Part shown: positions 16,616-24,859 of the stretch, one piece after another | Position numbering within the stretch: position 1 is the first letter of the stretch | Layout of the letters: every line of letters starts with the position of its first letter | Assembly (NCBI GenBank): GCA_913055805.1 | Contig: CAJXLF010000007.1 | Location: 1-64,000 of the forward strand | Source of the DNA: an uncultured Salinisphaerales bacterium | GTDB lineage: Bacteria; Pseudomonadota; Gammaproteobacteria; Nevskiales; CAJXLF01 | DNA length: 64,000 bases | Direction: 5' to 3' | The notes under the pieces: model-generated | Seen by the model: the letters and a program-made list of their open reading frames with translations, nothing else | What the model was told of the DNA's origin: nothing | Databases searched by the model: none | Program-made: the position numbers and the translations under genes

Positions 16616-18838
16616 ATGGGAAAGCTGATCAAAATACTTTTAGTCATTCTCGGGGTGTTCGTGGGCGCCGTGGTGGCGCTGGCGATTTTCCTGCCCATGT
16701 ATTTCGATCCCAATGACTACAAGGACGAAATCGCGGCAGCCGTTAAAGAACAGACCGGGCGTGATCTGACTATTGCCGGAGATATCGGGCTGTCGGTTTT
16801 CCCTTGGTTGGGCGCGGAAATCGGTGAGACAAGGTTGAGTAACGCCCCGGGTTTTGGCGACAAGCCCATGGCCGAGATTGCCGATGTGGCGGTACGACTC
16901 AAGCTGATGCCGTTGCTGCAGGGCAATATCGAGGTCGGACGTATCAGCCTCAGTGGTCTGCGCCTGCGTCTGGCCAAGAATGCCCAGGGCCAGACCAACT
17001 GGGAGGATATGCAGCAGGCCGCCAGGAAAGAGGAAGCAAGCGGGCCCAGGGATGAGGCGGAACAGGGCGACGCCGGCAAGCAGGGCGGTTTCGAAGTGAA
17101 GACGCTACAGGTTGAAGGCGTGGATGTTAACGACGCTGCCATCTACTGGAACGACGCCTCTACCGGAGCCGTTTACAAGCTGGAAGAAGTGAATCTGGAA
17201 ACCGGCGTCATCAAACCCGGCGACCCATTCCCGTTGACGCTGGATTTCGTCATGAATCAGCAGGAACCGCCATTGACCACCCAGGTGGATTTGACCACCA
17301 CGGCCAGTGTGGACGTGGAAAAACAGATTTATGGGCTGAAAGAACTGGTATTGAACCTGACGGCTATCGGCGAAGGCATTCCGGGCGGCAAGCAGAGCAT
17401 CAATCTCACCGCCGATGCTGACGTGAACATGCAATCCGAAACGGCCAGCCTGCCTAACCTGGTGGTGGAAGCGGCCGGTGGTCGGCTCGATGGTTCGGTG
17501 CAGGCCTCGCAGTTGCTGGGCGACCCGGTACTCAAGGGTTCGCTCAAGGGCGACAAGCTCTCGCCGCGCGACATCATGAAAACCCTGGGCATGGAAGTGC
17601 CGAATACAGCCGACCCCAATGTGCTGAGCAAGGCTTCGGTCAACGTGCAGTTCAACGGCAAGCTCAGCAACCTGAGCATCAAGCCGCTGACCGTGGTGCT
17701 GGATGACACCAACATCAACGGTTCCGCCAGCTTGCGGCAACAAAGCCCGCTGGTGATCGGTTTCGATCTGAATGTGGATAGCATCGACCTGGACCGTTAT
17801 CTGCCGCCATCCGAGAAGCCGAAGCCCAAGGATGCCGGTGCGGTAGGTTCAGCGCTGCCAGCTGAAGGCAAGGCTGCATCCAAGAGCGGTAGCAGCGATA
17901 TCAACGACACCGAAATCCCGGTGGACGTGCTCAAATCCCTGAATCTCAACGGCGCGCTCAAGGTGAAGAGCTTCAAGATCAAGGGCATGCACATGGATAA
18001 CGTGGCGCTGAAAGTGGAAAGCAGTGGTGGCGTGCTGGACATCACGCCGCTGGATGCTTCGCTGTATAAGGGCAATGCCGACATTCGTGCGCGGGTCAAT
18101 GCTGCGGCCGCCACGCCGGCCTACATGCTGAAAACCAATATCCGCTCGGTGCAATCCGGCCCTTTACTGAAAGACCTGATGGGCGATGACCGCCTGTCAG
18201 GTCTGGCCAACATCGCGCTGGACCTCACCAGCACCGGCAAGACGGTCGGCGCGGTGCGCCAGGACCTGGACGGCACAATCAATGTTGAATTCCTGGAAGG
18301 CAAGATCAAGGGCTTCAATCTGGTGCAGATGATTCGTGCGGCCAAGGCCCGGCTGACCGGTGCGCCGCCGCCGCCTGAGCAGCCGCAGGAAACCGATTTT
18401 GCCGTGCTGGCCATGTCAGGCGTTATTAATAATGGTGTGATGACCAGCAACGACCTCAACTTCAAGAGCCCGTTTCTGCGTGTTGGCGGCGAGGGTCAGG
18501 TTAATCTGGCCAGCGAGGTGATCGACTACCTGGCCAAGGTGTCGATTGTGGGTTCGTCTACCGGCATGGGCGGCAAGGAACTGGAAGACCTGAAAGGGCT
18601 GACCATTCCTATTCGTCTGAAGGGCAGCCTGACTTCGCCCAGTTGGAAGATCGAGCTGGACGAGGCACTGAAGGAAAAGGCCAAGGCACGCCTGGAAGAG
18701 GAAAAGGCCAAGGCGCAGGCCGAACTGGACGCCAAGAAGGAAGAAGCCAGGCAGGAATACGAGCAGAAGAAAGAAGAGAAAAAAGATGAGCTCAAACGCA
18801 AGCTGTTCGACAAGCTGACGGGCGGTGACAAGGAGTAG
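16616..18838 (+). CDS. AsmA family protein
   Basis: A 740-residue protein with one N-terminal membrane helix (residues about 5-28) and a large periplasmic part. The opening FDPNDYKDEIAAAVKEQTGRDL and the later GLANIALDLTSTGKTVGAVRQDLDG segment are characteristic of AsmA. These proteins form beta-groove bridges thought to move phospholipids to the outer membrane. The last 60 residues are a highly charged Lys/Glu coiled coil. TTGGAGT precedes the start. It lies alone between the secreted hydrolase and an SRPBCC gene, with mutY following. Confidence 0.88.
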   Translation: MGKLIKILLVILGVFVGAVVALAIFLPMYFDPNDYKDEIAAAVKEQTGRDLTIAGDIGLSVFPWLGAEIGETRLSNAPGFGDKPMAEIADVAVRLKLMPLLQGNIEVGRISLSGLRLRLAKNAQGQTNWEDMQQAARKEEASGPRDEAEQGDAGKQGGFEVKTLQVEGVDVNDAAIYWNDASTGAVYKLEEVNLETGVIKPGDPFPLTLDFVMNQQEPPLTTQVDLTTTASVDVEKQIYGLKELVLNLTAIGEGIPGGKQSINLTADADVNMQSETASLPNLVVEAAGGRLDGSVQASQLLGDPVLKGSLKGDKLSPRDIMKTLGMEVPNTADPNVLSKASVNVQFNGKLSNLSIKPLTVVLDDTNINGSASLRQQSPLVIGFDLNVDSIDLDRYLPPSEKPKPKDAGAVGSALPAEGKAASKSGSSDINDTEIPVDVLKSLNLNGALKVKSFKIKGMHMDNVALKVESSGGVLDITPLDASLYKGNADIRARVNAAAATPAYMLKTNIRSVQSGPLLKDLMGDDRLSGLANIALDLTSTGKTVGAVRQDLDGTINVEFLEGKIKGFNLVQMIRAAKARLTGAPPPPEQPQETDFAVLAMSGVINNGVMTSNDLNFKSPFLRVGGEGQVNLASEVIDYLAKVSIVGSSTGMGGKELEDLKGLTIPIRLKGSLTSPSWKIELDEALKEKAKARLEEEKAKAQAELDAKKEEARQEYEQKKEEKKDELKRKLFDKLTGGDKE

Positions 18839-18870
18839 GCGCCGGTACGGTATCGAAGAAAAGGGGGACT

Positions 18871-19431
18871 ATGCGAATTTGCATGGCCATTTTTGGCCTG
18901 GGGGGCATGCTGTGCAGCGGAATGCTGCAGGCCGCCGATCTGCAGTCTGTTGAATTCGAGCGTAAGGATGAGCGCTACATTGCCAAGATAAGGGTGCGTC
19001 TGGCCGTGCCGCAGCGCGATGCCTTCGAGGTGATGAAGGACTTCAAGAACCTGACTGAGATGAATCCTGCTGTGCAGGAGGCTCAGGTGCTCCAGTTGTT
19101 GCCCGGAACCACCCGGCTGCATACGCGCGTAAAACTCTGCGTGGCTTTCATGTGTCGTGAAATCAAGCAGGTTCAGGACATGCGAACCTTTGGGGTGGGC
19201 GAGATGAACGCCCGGGTACTGCCCGAGCCCAGTGATCTCGAATACGGATACGCCTACTGGCGCTTCGATGACTGCGCCGGTGAAACCTGCCTGACCTTCC
19301 GTGCCGAAATCGACCCCAAGTTCTGGGTGCCGCCCCTGATTGGTAACTGGATGGTGCGCCATGTATTGCGCAAGGAAGCGATGATCACCTCCGAGGGTAT
19401 TGAGCGGATCGTACGTGGTCAGAGCCTCTGA
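18871..19431 (+). CDS. Exported SRPBCC (START-like) protein
   Basis: A 186-residue protein with a signal peptide ending MLQAAD. The mature part has a helix-grip pattern, with AFEVMKDFKNLTEMNP near the start, like polyketide cyclase/START lipid-binding domains. Its four Cys residues (VKLCVAFMC and DDCAGETC) could form disulfides in the periplasm. The ligand is unknown, but hydrophobic ligands are usual for this fold. It lies between asmA and mutY and overlaps the mutY start by 17 bases. Confidence 0.72.
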   Translation: MRICMAIFGLGGMLCSGMLQAADLQSVEFERKDERYIAKIRVRLAVPQRDAFEVMKDFKNLTEMNPAVQEAQVLQLLPGTTRLHTRVKLCVAFMCREIKQVQDMRTFGVGEMNARVLPEPSDLEYGYAYWRFDDCAGETCLTFRAEIDPKFWVPPLIGNWMVRHVLRKEAMITSEGIERIVRGQSL

Positions 19432-20494
19432 GTCGTCTGCCGCTGAGCGGCTGCTGGACTGGCATGCGCATGCCGGCCGGCATGATCTGCCGTGGCAAAA
19501 ACCGCGTAGCGCCTACCGCGTGTGGGTGTCAGAAATCATGCTGCAGCAAACCCAGGTGGCCACGGTCATTCCCTATTTCGAACGTTTCATGCAGCTGTTT
19601 CCGGACGTGCAGGCGCTGGCCGATGCCGACGCTGATGAAGTGATGAGCGCCTGGGCCGGGCTGGGTTACTACAGCCGCGCCCGCAACCTTCATCGAGCCG
19701 CCCGGCAGATACGGGATGAGCATGGGGGCAGTTTTCCCAGCGACTTCGAGTCTGTGCTGGCATTACCAGGTATTGGCCGATCCACCGCCGGCGCCATACT
19801 GGCGCAGTCGTTCGGTGAGCGGCATGCGATTCTGGATGGCAACGTCAAGCGCGTGCTGACCCGGCATGAAGCGATTGCCGGGTGGCCCGGAAAACCCGCG
19901 GTAGAAAAAACGCTCTGGAAAATAGCGGAGGCCTGGACGCCGCGGACGCAACTTGCCGATTACAGTCAGGCCATCATGGATCTTGGCGCAACCCTGTGCA
20001 GGCGCAGCAAGCCTCAATGCGGTTTGTGCCCATTGAGCGGCGATTGCAAGTCGTTGGCAGCTGGACGGGTGGCGGACTTCCCCGAACCCAGGCCCAGGAA
20101 AACCCGCCCGCTTCGCCGCGTGCGCATGCTCATGCTGGAACGGGCGCCCAACGAGGTGTTGTTGATCCGTCGCCCGCCGTCCGGCATCTGGGGTGGTTTA
20201 TGGTGTCTGCCTGAAGTTCCTGAAGATGTTGCCGTACGTGAATATTGCCGCCAGTCCCTGGGAATAGATGCTGGCGGTTTTGAGGAGGTGGGTGGATTAA
20301 GGCATGGCTTTACCCACTTCGAGCTGGACATCCATCCCATGCGAGGCCGGGCGGCAGCTGTTTCACAGATATCGGATGACGGGGATCGCCGTTGGTATAC
20401 ACTTGCGGCCGAAAACAGTCTCGATCAGATGCCGGGCATGCCTGCTCCGGTGGTGCGCCTGCTGGCGCAGGAGTTCGGCATCGGCAATGAATAA
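19415..20494 (+). CDS. mutY: A/G-specific adenine glycosylase
   Basis: Removes adenine mispaired with 8-oxoguanine. The catalytic Glu is in WVSEIMLQQTQVATVIPY, the helix-hairpin-helix is LPGIGRSTAGAI, the catalytic Asp is in LDGNVKRVLTR, and the 4Fe-4S ligands have the family spacing C-x6-C-x2-C-x5-C (CRRSKPQCGLCPLSGDC). A C-terminal NUDIX-like domain for 8-oxoG recognition follows. The GTG at 19415 gives an N-terminus like E. coli MutY. A TTG at 19400 is also possible. It overlaps the previous gene and precedes yggX, a classic pair. Confidence 0.95.
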   Translation: MVRASESSAAERLLDWHAHAGRHDLPWQKPRSAYRVWVSEIMLQQTQVATVIPYFERFMQLFPDVQALADADADEVMSAWAGLGYYSRARNLHRAARQIRDEHGGSFPSDFESVLALPGIGRSTAGAILAQSFGERHAILDGNVKRVLTRHEAIAGWPGKPAVEKTLWKIAEAWTPRTQLADYSQAIMDLGATLCRRSKPQCGLCPLSGDCKSLAAGRVADFPEPRPRKTRPLRRVRMLMLERAPNEVLLIRRPPSGIWGGLWCLPEVPEDVAVREYCRQSLGIDAGGFEEVGGLRHGFTHFELDIHPMRGRAAAVSQISDDGDRRWYTLAAENSLDQMPGMPAPVVRLLAQEFGIGNE

Positions 20495-20503
20495 GGTTTA
20501 GCT

Positions 20504-20779
20504 ATGACTCGTATGGTGAATTGCATCAAGCTCGGTAAGCCCGCCGAAGGTCTCGACCGCCAGCCCTATCCGGGCGATCTTGGCGAGCGTATTTTTGACA
20601 GCGTTTCCAAAGAAGCCTGGCAGGAATGGTTGGCGCATCAGACACGCCTCATCAATGAGTATCGCCTGCAGCTCGCGGACCCGAAGGCGCGTGCCTTCCT
20701 GGCCGAGGAGATGGAGAAATATTTCTTCGGCGGCGGCGAGCTGGCCCAGACCAGTTACGTACCGCCCGAAGACAACTGA
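20504..20779 (+). CDS. yggX: Oxidative damage protection protein YggX
   Basis: A 91-residue Fe(II)-trafficking protein that protects iron-sulfur clusters from oxidation. The start [18 protein letters not shown] with its conserved Cys, and the end [17 protein letters not shown], match the family. It follows mutY by nine bases, as in enterobacteria, and mutY itself has an iron-sulfur cluster. Confidence 0.95.
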   Translation: MTRMVNCIKLGKPAEGLDRQPYPGDLGERIFDSVSKEAWQEWLAHQTRLINEYRLQLADPKARAFLAEEMEKYFFGGGELAQTSYVPPEDN

Positions 20780-20780
20780 C

Positions 20781-20809
20781 TTGACCCTTGCGGGCCGTCA
20801 CTGTTTAAT
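20781..20809 (+). promoter_or_regulatory. Strong promoter of tRNA-Phe
   Basis: TTGACC at 20781-20786 and TTTAAT at 20804-20809 are 17 bases apart. They are followed by the GC-rich discriminator ACGCGCTC, typical of stringently controlled stable-RNA promoters. The tRNA starts 17 bases after the -10 element. Confidence 0.7.
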
Positions 20810-20825
20810 ACGCGCTCTTTTTCGG

Positions 20826-20901
20826 GGCCAGGTAGCTCAGTTGGTAGAGCAGGGGATTGAAAATCCCCGTGTCGGCGGTTCGATTCCGTCCCTGGCCACC
20901 A
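20826..20901 (+). tRNA. pheV: tRNA-Phe (anticodon GAA)
   Basis: A 76-base cloverleaf with encoded CCA. The acceptor stem GGCCAGG pairs with CCTGGCC. The anticodon stem GGGGA/TCCCC encloses TTGAAAA, giving GAA. D arm AGCTCAGTTGGTAGAGC and T arm GGTTCGATTCC are standard. The last part is copied imperfectly 190 bases downstream. Confidence 0.97.
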
Positions 20902-20990
20902 TTTTCCAGATCCGTTGTCATGACGTTCGCCACAGGTGTTTTTTGCCGGGTTTCAGGCACTGGGGCCGGAATTTCACCGTTGACACCTAG

Positions 20991-21090
20991 TGTCGGGGTT
21001 ACTCGGCCCGTCCTGGGCCTCGCCTTTCAGGCTCGCTACGCTCGTTCAAATCTGCTCCCTGCAGATTTGTCGATTCCGTCCCCGGCACCC
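20991..21090 (+). repeat. tRNA-tail repeat downstream of tRNA-Phe
   Basis: This segment resembles the repeat after tRNA-Gly: the shared core is GGTTACTCGG then CGTCCTGG then CCTCGCC. It has two hairpins, GGCCC-GTCCT-GGGCC at 21005-21019 and a 9-base perfect stem at 21047-21055/21061-21069 with loop TCCCT. Immediately after the second hairpin, 21070-21087 copies the tRNA-Phe 3' tail with small changes (TCGATTCCGTCCCCGGC). A possible small RNA is inferred, not shown. Confidence 0.75.
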
Positions 21091-21116
21091 TCTCTTTTAC
21101 GCACGCCTGTTGCCGC

Positions 21117-21275
21117 TTAAAGCGGGATATCAAGCACCAGCACCATCGTTTCCGTGTCGATGTGCGAGGTGTTCACCCCCAGTGATGATTGGTTGAAGAG
21201 GGCATTCTGTCGGGCGAACGGCAGTGAGCAGGCGCTCAGCCACAGGCAGATTATCAGCAGTAGTGCAGTACGCAT
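21117..21275 (-). CDS. Small lipoprotein, 52 residues
   Basis: A short gene of unknown function. The ATG at 21275 is preceded by GGGAGAA. The product starts MRTALLLIICLWLSACSLPF, a signal peptide with the lipobox LSAC and the lipidation Cys at residue 16. The mature part is only 37 residues, lacks further Cys and ends MVLVLDIPL. It lies between the tRNA-Phe repeat and the acyl-CoA dehydrogenase gene. It may be a small envelope lipoprotein. Confidence 0.6.
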   Translation of the reverse strand: MRTALLLIICLWLSACSLPFARQNALFNQSSLGVNTSHIDTETMVLVLDIPL

Positions 21276-21405
21276 CGTTTCTCCCGGTCAGCAACGACTG
21301 ACTCAGAGGCTTTTTCCCACTTGTACGATATGCAGAATGCAATCCGCGGTCTGTCCGCCTGGCCCGTTTGTGGCTGTAGGTATCGGGAGATTTGTGGCCG
21401 TCGAC

Positions 21406-21434
21406 AAAAAAAGGCCCGCACCTGGCGGGCCTTT
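21406..21434 (-). terminator. Rho-independent terminator of the acyl-CoA dehydrogenase gene
   Basis: GGCCCGC and GCGGGCC form a 7-base GC stem with a five-base loop. On the minus strand the stem is followed by seven T residues, so it ends transcription from the acyl-CoA dehydrogenase gene, whose stop lies about 20 bases upstream. Confidence 0.9.
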
Positions 21435-21451
21435 GGCTTCTGTGTTGATGC

Positions 21452-23272
21452 CTATTCGAAAATGAAGCTGTCGTTAGACAGGCGGGTCAGTGTGCCGCTG
21501 GGCTTGAGCATGGACGCGGCGTGGCCTCTTGCCCGTGGCAGCATGTGGTCGAAGTAGAAGCGGCACATGGCGATCTTGGCCTTGTAGAATTCGCGCGTTT
21601 CGGCGCCCTTGCCACTGGCCAGTTTTTCGTAGGCCACTTCGGCCTGCAGGGCCCAGAAGTAGGCCATGCTGACGTAACCCGAGTACATCAGGAAGTGATG
21701 ACTGGCGCTGGATACCATGTCGCGGTCCTTACGGGCCTTGAGCATCAGGCGCGTGGTCAGTACATTCCATTCGGTCGCGCAGCGTGCCAGGCGGGTGGCG
21801 TAACCGCTCATCTTCGGATGGGTCATTTTCTTCAGCGCGAAGCGGGCCATGATGGCAGTGAAGTCGCGTACCGCTTTGCCGCGCGTCATGAGCAATACCT
21901 TGCGGCCCAGCAGATCCAGCGCCTGAATGCCGGTAGTACCTTCGTAAAGGGTAGAAATACGGGCATCGCGCACGATTTGTTCCATGCCATGCTCGCTGAT
22001 GTAACCGTGGCCGCCGAACACCTGCACGCCCTGGTTGGCTGCTTCCAGGCCCATTTCGGTGAGGAAACCCTTCAGAATCGGCGTGAAGAAACCCAGGGTG
22101 TCATCCCAGTATTCGTATTTTTCCTGATCGTTTTCCAGAATGCCGTTGACCATGTGGTCTGCATACTGGGCGGCGAAGTAGATCATGGCGCGGCCGCCCT
22201 CGGCGATGGCTTTCTGCGTCATCAGCATGCGGCGCACGTCGGGGTGGTAGATGATGGCGTCCGCGACTTTATCCGGTTCTTTTTTGCCGGACAGTGAGCG
22301 CATGGAACGGCGTTCCTTGGCATAGGCCAGGGCGCCCTGATAGGAAAGTTCGGCATGCGCCACGCCCTGTACGGCGGTGCCTACGCGGGCGGTGTTCATG
22401 AAGGTGAACATGGCTTCCAGGCCCTTGTTTTCCTCGGCAATCATGTAGCCGGTGGAGCCATCGAAGTTCAGCACTGCCGTGGCCGAAGCCTTGATGCCCA
22501 TCTTGTGCTCGATAGAGCTGCACACGACGTTGTTGAATTCACCCACCGAGCCGTCGGCGGCGGGCAGGAACTTGGGCACCACGAACAGGGAGATGCCGCG
22601 AGTGCCTTCGGGGGCGTCCGGTTTGCGCGCCAGCACCACGTGCACGATGTTCTCGGTCAGGTCATGTTCGCCGGCGGAGATGAATATTTTGGTGCCGGTA
22701 ATCTTGTAGCTGCCGTCAGGTTGCGGCTCGGCCTTGGTTTTCACCTGGCCCAGATCGGTGCCGCACTGCGGCTCGGTCAGACACATGGTGCCGCCCCAGC
22801 GGCCCTCGGTCAGTGGCGGCATATAGGTGTTCTTAACCTCTTCACTGCCGTGCTGCATGATGGTGTTCATGGCGCCCAGTGACAGGCCCGGATACATGGT
22901 GAAGGCCCAGTTGGCGGTACCCATCATTTCCGACTTGAACAGGCCCAGCGACATGGGCAGGCCCTGGCCGCCATATTCGGTGGGGTGTGACAATCCTTGC
23001 CAGCCACCTTCCACAAATTGGTTGTAGGCTTCCTTGAAGCCTTTCGGTGTGGTGACCTTGCTATCTTCGAAGTGGCAGCCTTCCTGATCGCCGGAGAGGT
23101 TGAGCGGGCTCAGCACTTCTTCACAGAAGCGGGCGCATTCTTCCAGGATGGCATCAACGGTTTCCGGGTCCGCATCACCGCCGTTTGAAAGCTTTTTGTA
23201 ATGACCGGGGTAGTCAAATACCTCGTTCAGCAGGAAGCGCATGTCGCGCAGCGGTGCCTTGTAGTTTGGCAT
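21452..23272 (-). CDS. Acyl-CoA dehydrogenase
   Basis: A 606-residue FAD enzyme of fatty acid beta-oxidation. It has the N-terminal and middle domains (MCLTEPQCGTDLGQV for FAD and substrate binding), the catalytic Glu in LYEGTTGIQALDLLGR, and the extra C-terminal domain of long acyl-CoA dehydrogenases of this class. The length suits the group that oxidises long or branched acyl-CoA. It is a single-gene unit with its own terminator, divergent from the PhaC-like gene. Chain-length preference cannot be read from the sequence. Confidence 0.92.
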   Translation of the reverse strand: MPNYKAPLRDMRFLLNEVFDYPGHYKKLSNGGDADPETVDAILEECARFCEEVLSPLNLSGDQEGCHFEDSKVTTPKGFKEAYNQFVEGGWQGLSHPTEYGGQGLPMSLGLFKSEMMGTANWAFTMYPGLSLGAMNTIMQHGSEEVKNTYMPPLTEGRWGGTMCLTEPQCGTDLGQVKTKAEPQPDGSYKITGTKIFISAGEHDLTENIVHVVLARKPDAPEGTRGISLFVVPKFLPAADGSVGEFNNVVCSSIEHKMGIKASATAVLNFDGSTGYMIAEENKGLEAMFTFMNTARVGTAVQGVAHAELSYQGALAYAKERRSMRSLSGKKEPDKVADAIIYHPDVRRMLMTQKAIAEGGRAMIYFAAQYADHMVNGILENDQEKYEYWDDTLGFFTPILKGFLTEMGLEAANQGVQVFGGHGYISEHGMEQIVRDARISTLYEGTTGIQALDLLGRKVLLMTRGKAVRDFTAIMARFALKKMTHPKMSGYATRLARCATEWNVLTTRLMLKARKDRDMVSSASHHFLMYSGYVSMAYFWALQAEVAYEKLASGKGAETREFYKAKIAMCRFYFDHMLPRARGHAASMLKPSGTLTRLSNDSFIFE

Positions 23273-23501
23273 GGCGAAACTCCTAAGAAACTGAAATTTA
23301 AAAGATAATCGTCAGCGTTCTGATGAAGGCGCACGCTGACTGGAAGATTCAGAAAAGATATCTTTTCTCATTTTATGCTAATTCCCCCCCGGCTGTGAAT
23401 ACCCTGCGGGGATTGCCCGCTATAGTGGTTGCCGAATACCCAGTAGAATAGTCCACTTGATAATCAGTCCATAACATAAAGTTTTCAGCTGGAGTAAGGC
23501 C

Positions 23502-24734
23502 ATGAACGCGTTAATGCGTAACATCATGGATCAGGCGTTGGCGCTGAATGACCGGGCCGCCTCGACGGTCAGTAATGCCTTTGACTGGCTTTTTCTGCGG
23601 GAGATTCTGGTCAAGTCCGGAATGACGCCGTACGAGACGGTTTATACCGGCGATCCCATGACGCTGCGTTTTTATCCCTTGCCGCATGACTCGACCATAG
23701 ATGCGGGGGACGGCAGTCAGATTCCCGTGATCAGGGAGCGTTGCCCGGTACCGCTGGTGCTGGTGCCGCCGCTGGGCGTGACGACCGAAACTTTTGATCT
23801 GATGCCGCAACGCAGCCTGGCGCGTTATATGGCGGCCAGCGGATTTCACACCTACCTGGTGGACTGGGGTAAACCCGAGAAGCGGCATGCGCACCTGGGC
23901 ATGAAGGATTATGCGGATGACATGTTGGGCAAGGCGCTGGAAACCGTGCGTGATCATTCGGGTAGCCAGGAAGTCTCGCTTATGGGTTGGTGTATGGGCG
24001 GCCTGTTGATCCTGATGCACGCCGGCCTGAAGAAGGATCCGAACATACGCAACATCATTACGGTCGCCAGTCCCATTGATATGCGTGGCGGCGGCATCGT
24101 GGCGCGGTCCGCGGCGGCCATGAATGCCCCGGCCAGGCTTATCCGCAAATTCAGTAACTTCCGGCTGCACAATCTCAATCCCTCCTGGCTGCATGCGCCA
24201 GGCTGGATGACTACGCTGAGTTTCAAGATGACTGACCCGGTGGGCAGCATCACCACCTACTGGGATCTGGTCACACGCCTGTGGGACCGGGAGTTTGTGG
24301 AAAGCCATACGACCACTTCCGATTACCTGAATAACATGCTGCTCTACCCGGGCGGCGTGATTCAGGACATGGTGGTCAAGATGGCGGTGGATAACAAACT
24401 TGCCGAGGGACGCATTGAAATCGGTGACGAGGTGGCCGAGATGAGCGCCATCACCTCCAACTTCCTCGTTTTTGCCGGCGAGAGAGACACGCTGGTGCCG
24501 CCGGATATCGCCCACAGGAGTGTGGAGCTGGTGTCCAGCCGGGACAAGGAATTCGTGATTGCGCCCGGCGGTCACATGGGCGTTATTCTGGGCAGCAAGG
24601 CGCAAAAGGCGGTGTGGTCGATCACGGCAGACTGGCTGCGCAAGCGTTCCCAGGGTGAGAGTATAGACAGCGAAGCCAACCGTGCCGTTGCACGGGCGTT
24701 GCTGCGGCAGGCCGCGGACGACCCCACCATCTAG
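23502..24734 (+). CDS. PhaC-like alpha/beta hydrolase fold protein
   Basis: A 410-residue protein resembling class III polyhydroxyalkanoate synthase. The lipase-like box has Cys in place of Ser, GWCMGG, as in PhaC. Catalytic Asp lies in GERDTLVPPD and His in GGHMGVILG. The opening region LVLVPPLGVTTETFDLMPQRS also fits PhaC relatives. No phaE, phaA or phaB gene lies beside it, so it may be an orphan synthase or a related acyltransferase. It is divergent from the acyl-CoA dehydrogenase, which could supply or compete for hydroxyacyl-CoA. Confidence 0.75.
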   Translation: MNALMRNIMDQALALNDRAASTVSNAFDWLFLREILVKSGMTPYETVYTGDPMTLRFYPLPHDSTIDAGDGSQIPVIRERCPVPLVLVPPLGVTTETFDLMPQRSLARYMAASGFHTYLVDWGKPEKRHAHLGMKDYADDMLGKALETVRDHSGSQEVSLMGWCMGGLLILMHAGLKKDPNIRNIITVASPIDMRGGGIVARSAAAMNAPARLIRKFSNFRLHNLNPSWLHAPGWMTTLSFKMTDPVGSITTYWDLVTRLWDREFVESHTTTSDYLNNMLLYPGGVIQDMVVKMAVDNKLAEGRIEIGDEVAEMSAITSNFLVFAGERDTLVPPDIAHRSVELVSSRDKEFVIAPGGHMGVILGSKAQKAVWSITADWLRKRSQGESIDSEANRAVARALLRQAADDPTI

Positions 24735-24859
24735 GATTTGATTGTCGGACAGCCCGTATGACGCAGGTAATTGGATGACAGCCTGAATAGCAACAGGCTC
24801 ACGGCAGTATGACAGGCGCCGTGCTAATTTAAGCTAGTGGCCCTATATGGGAGGCCCAG

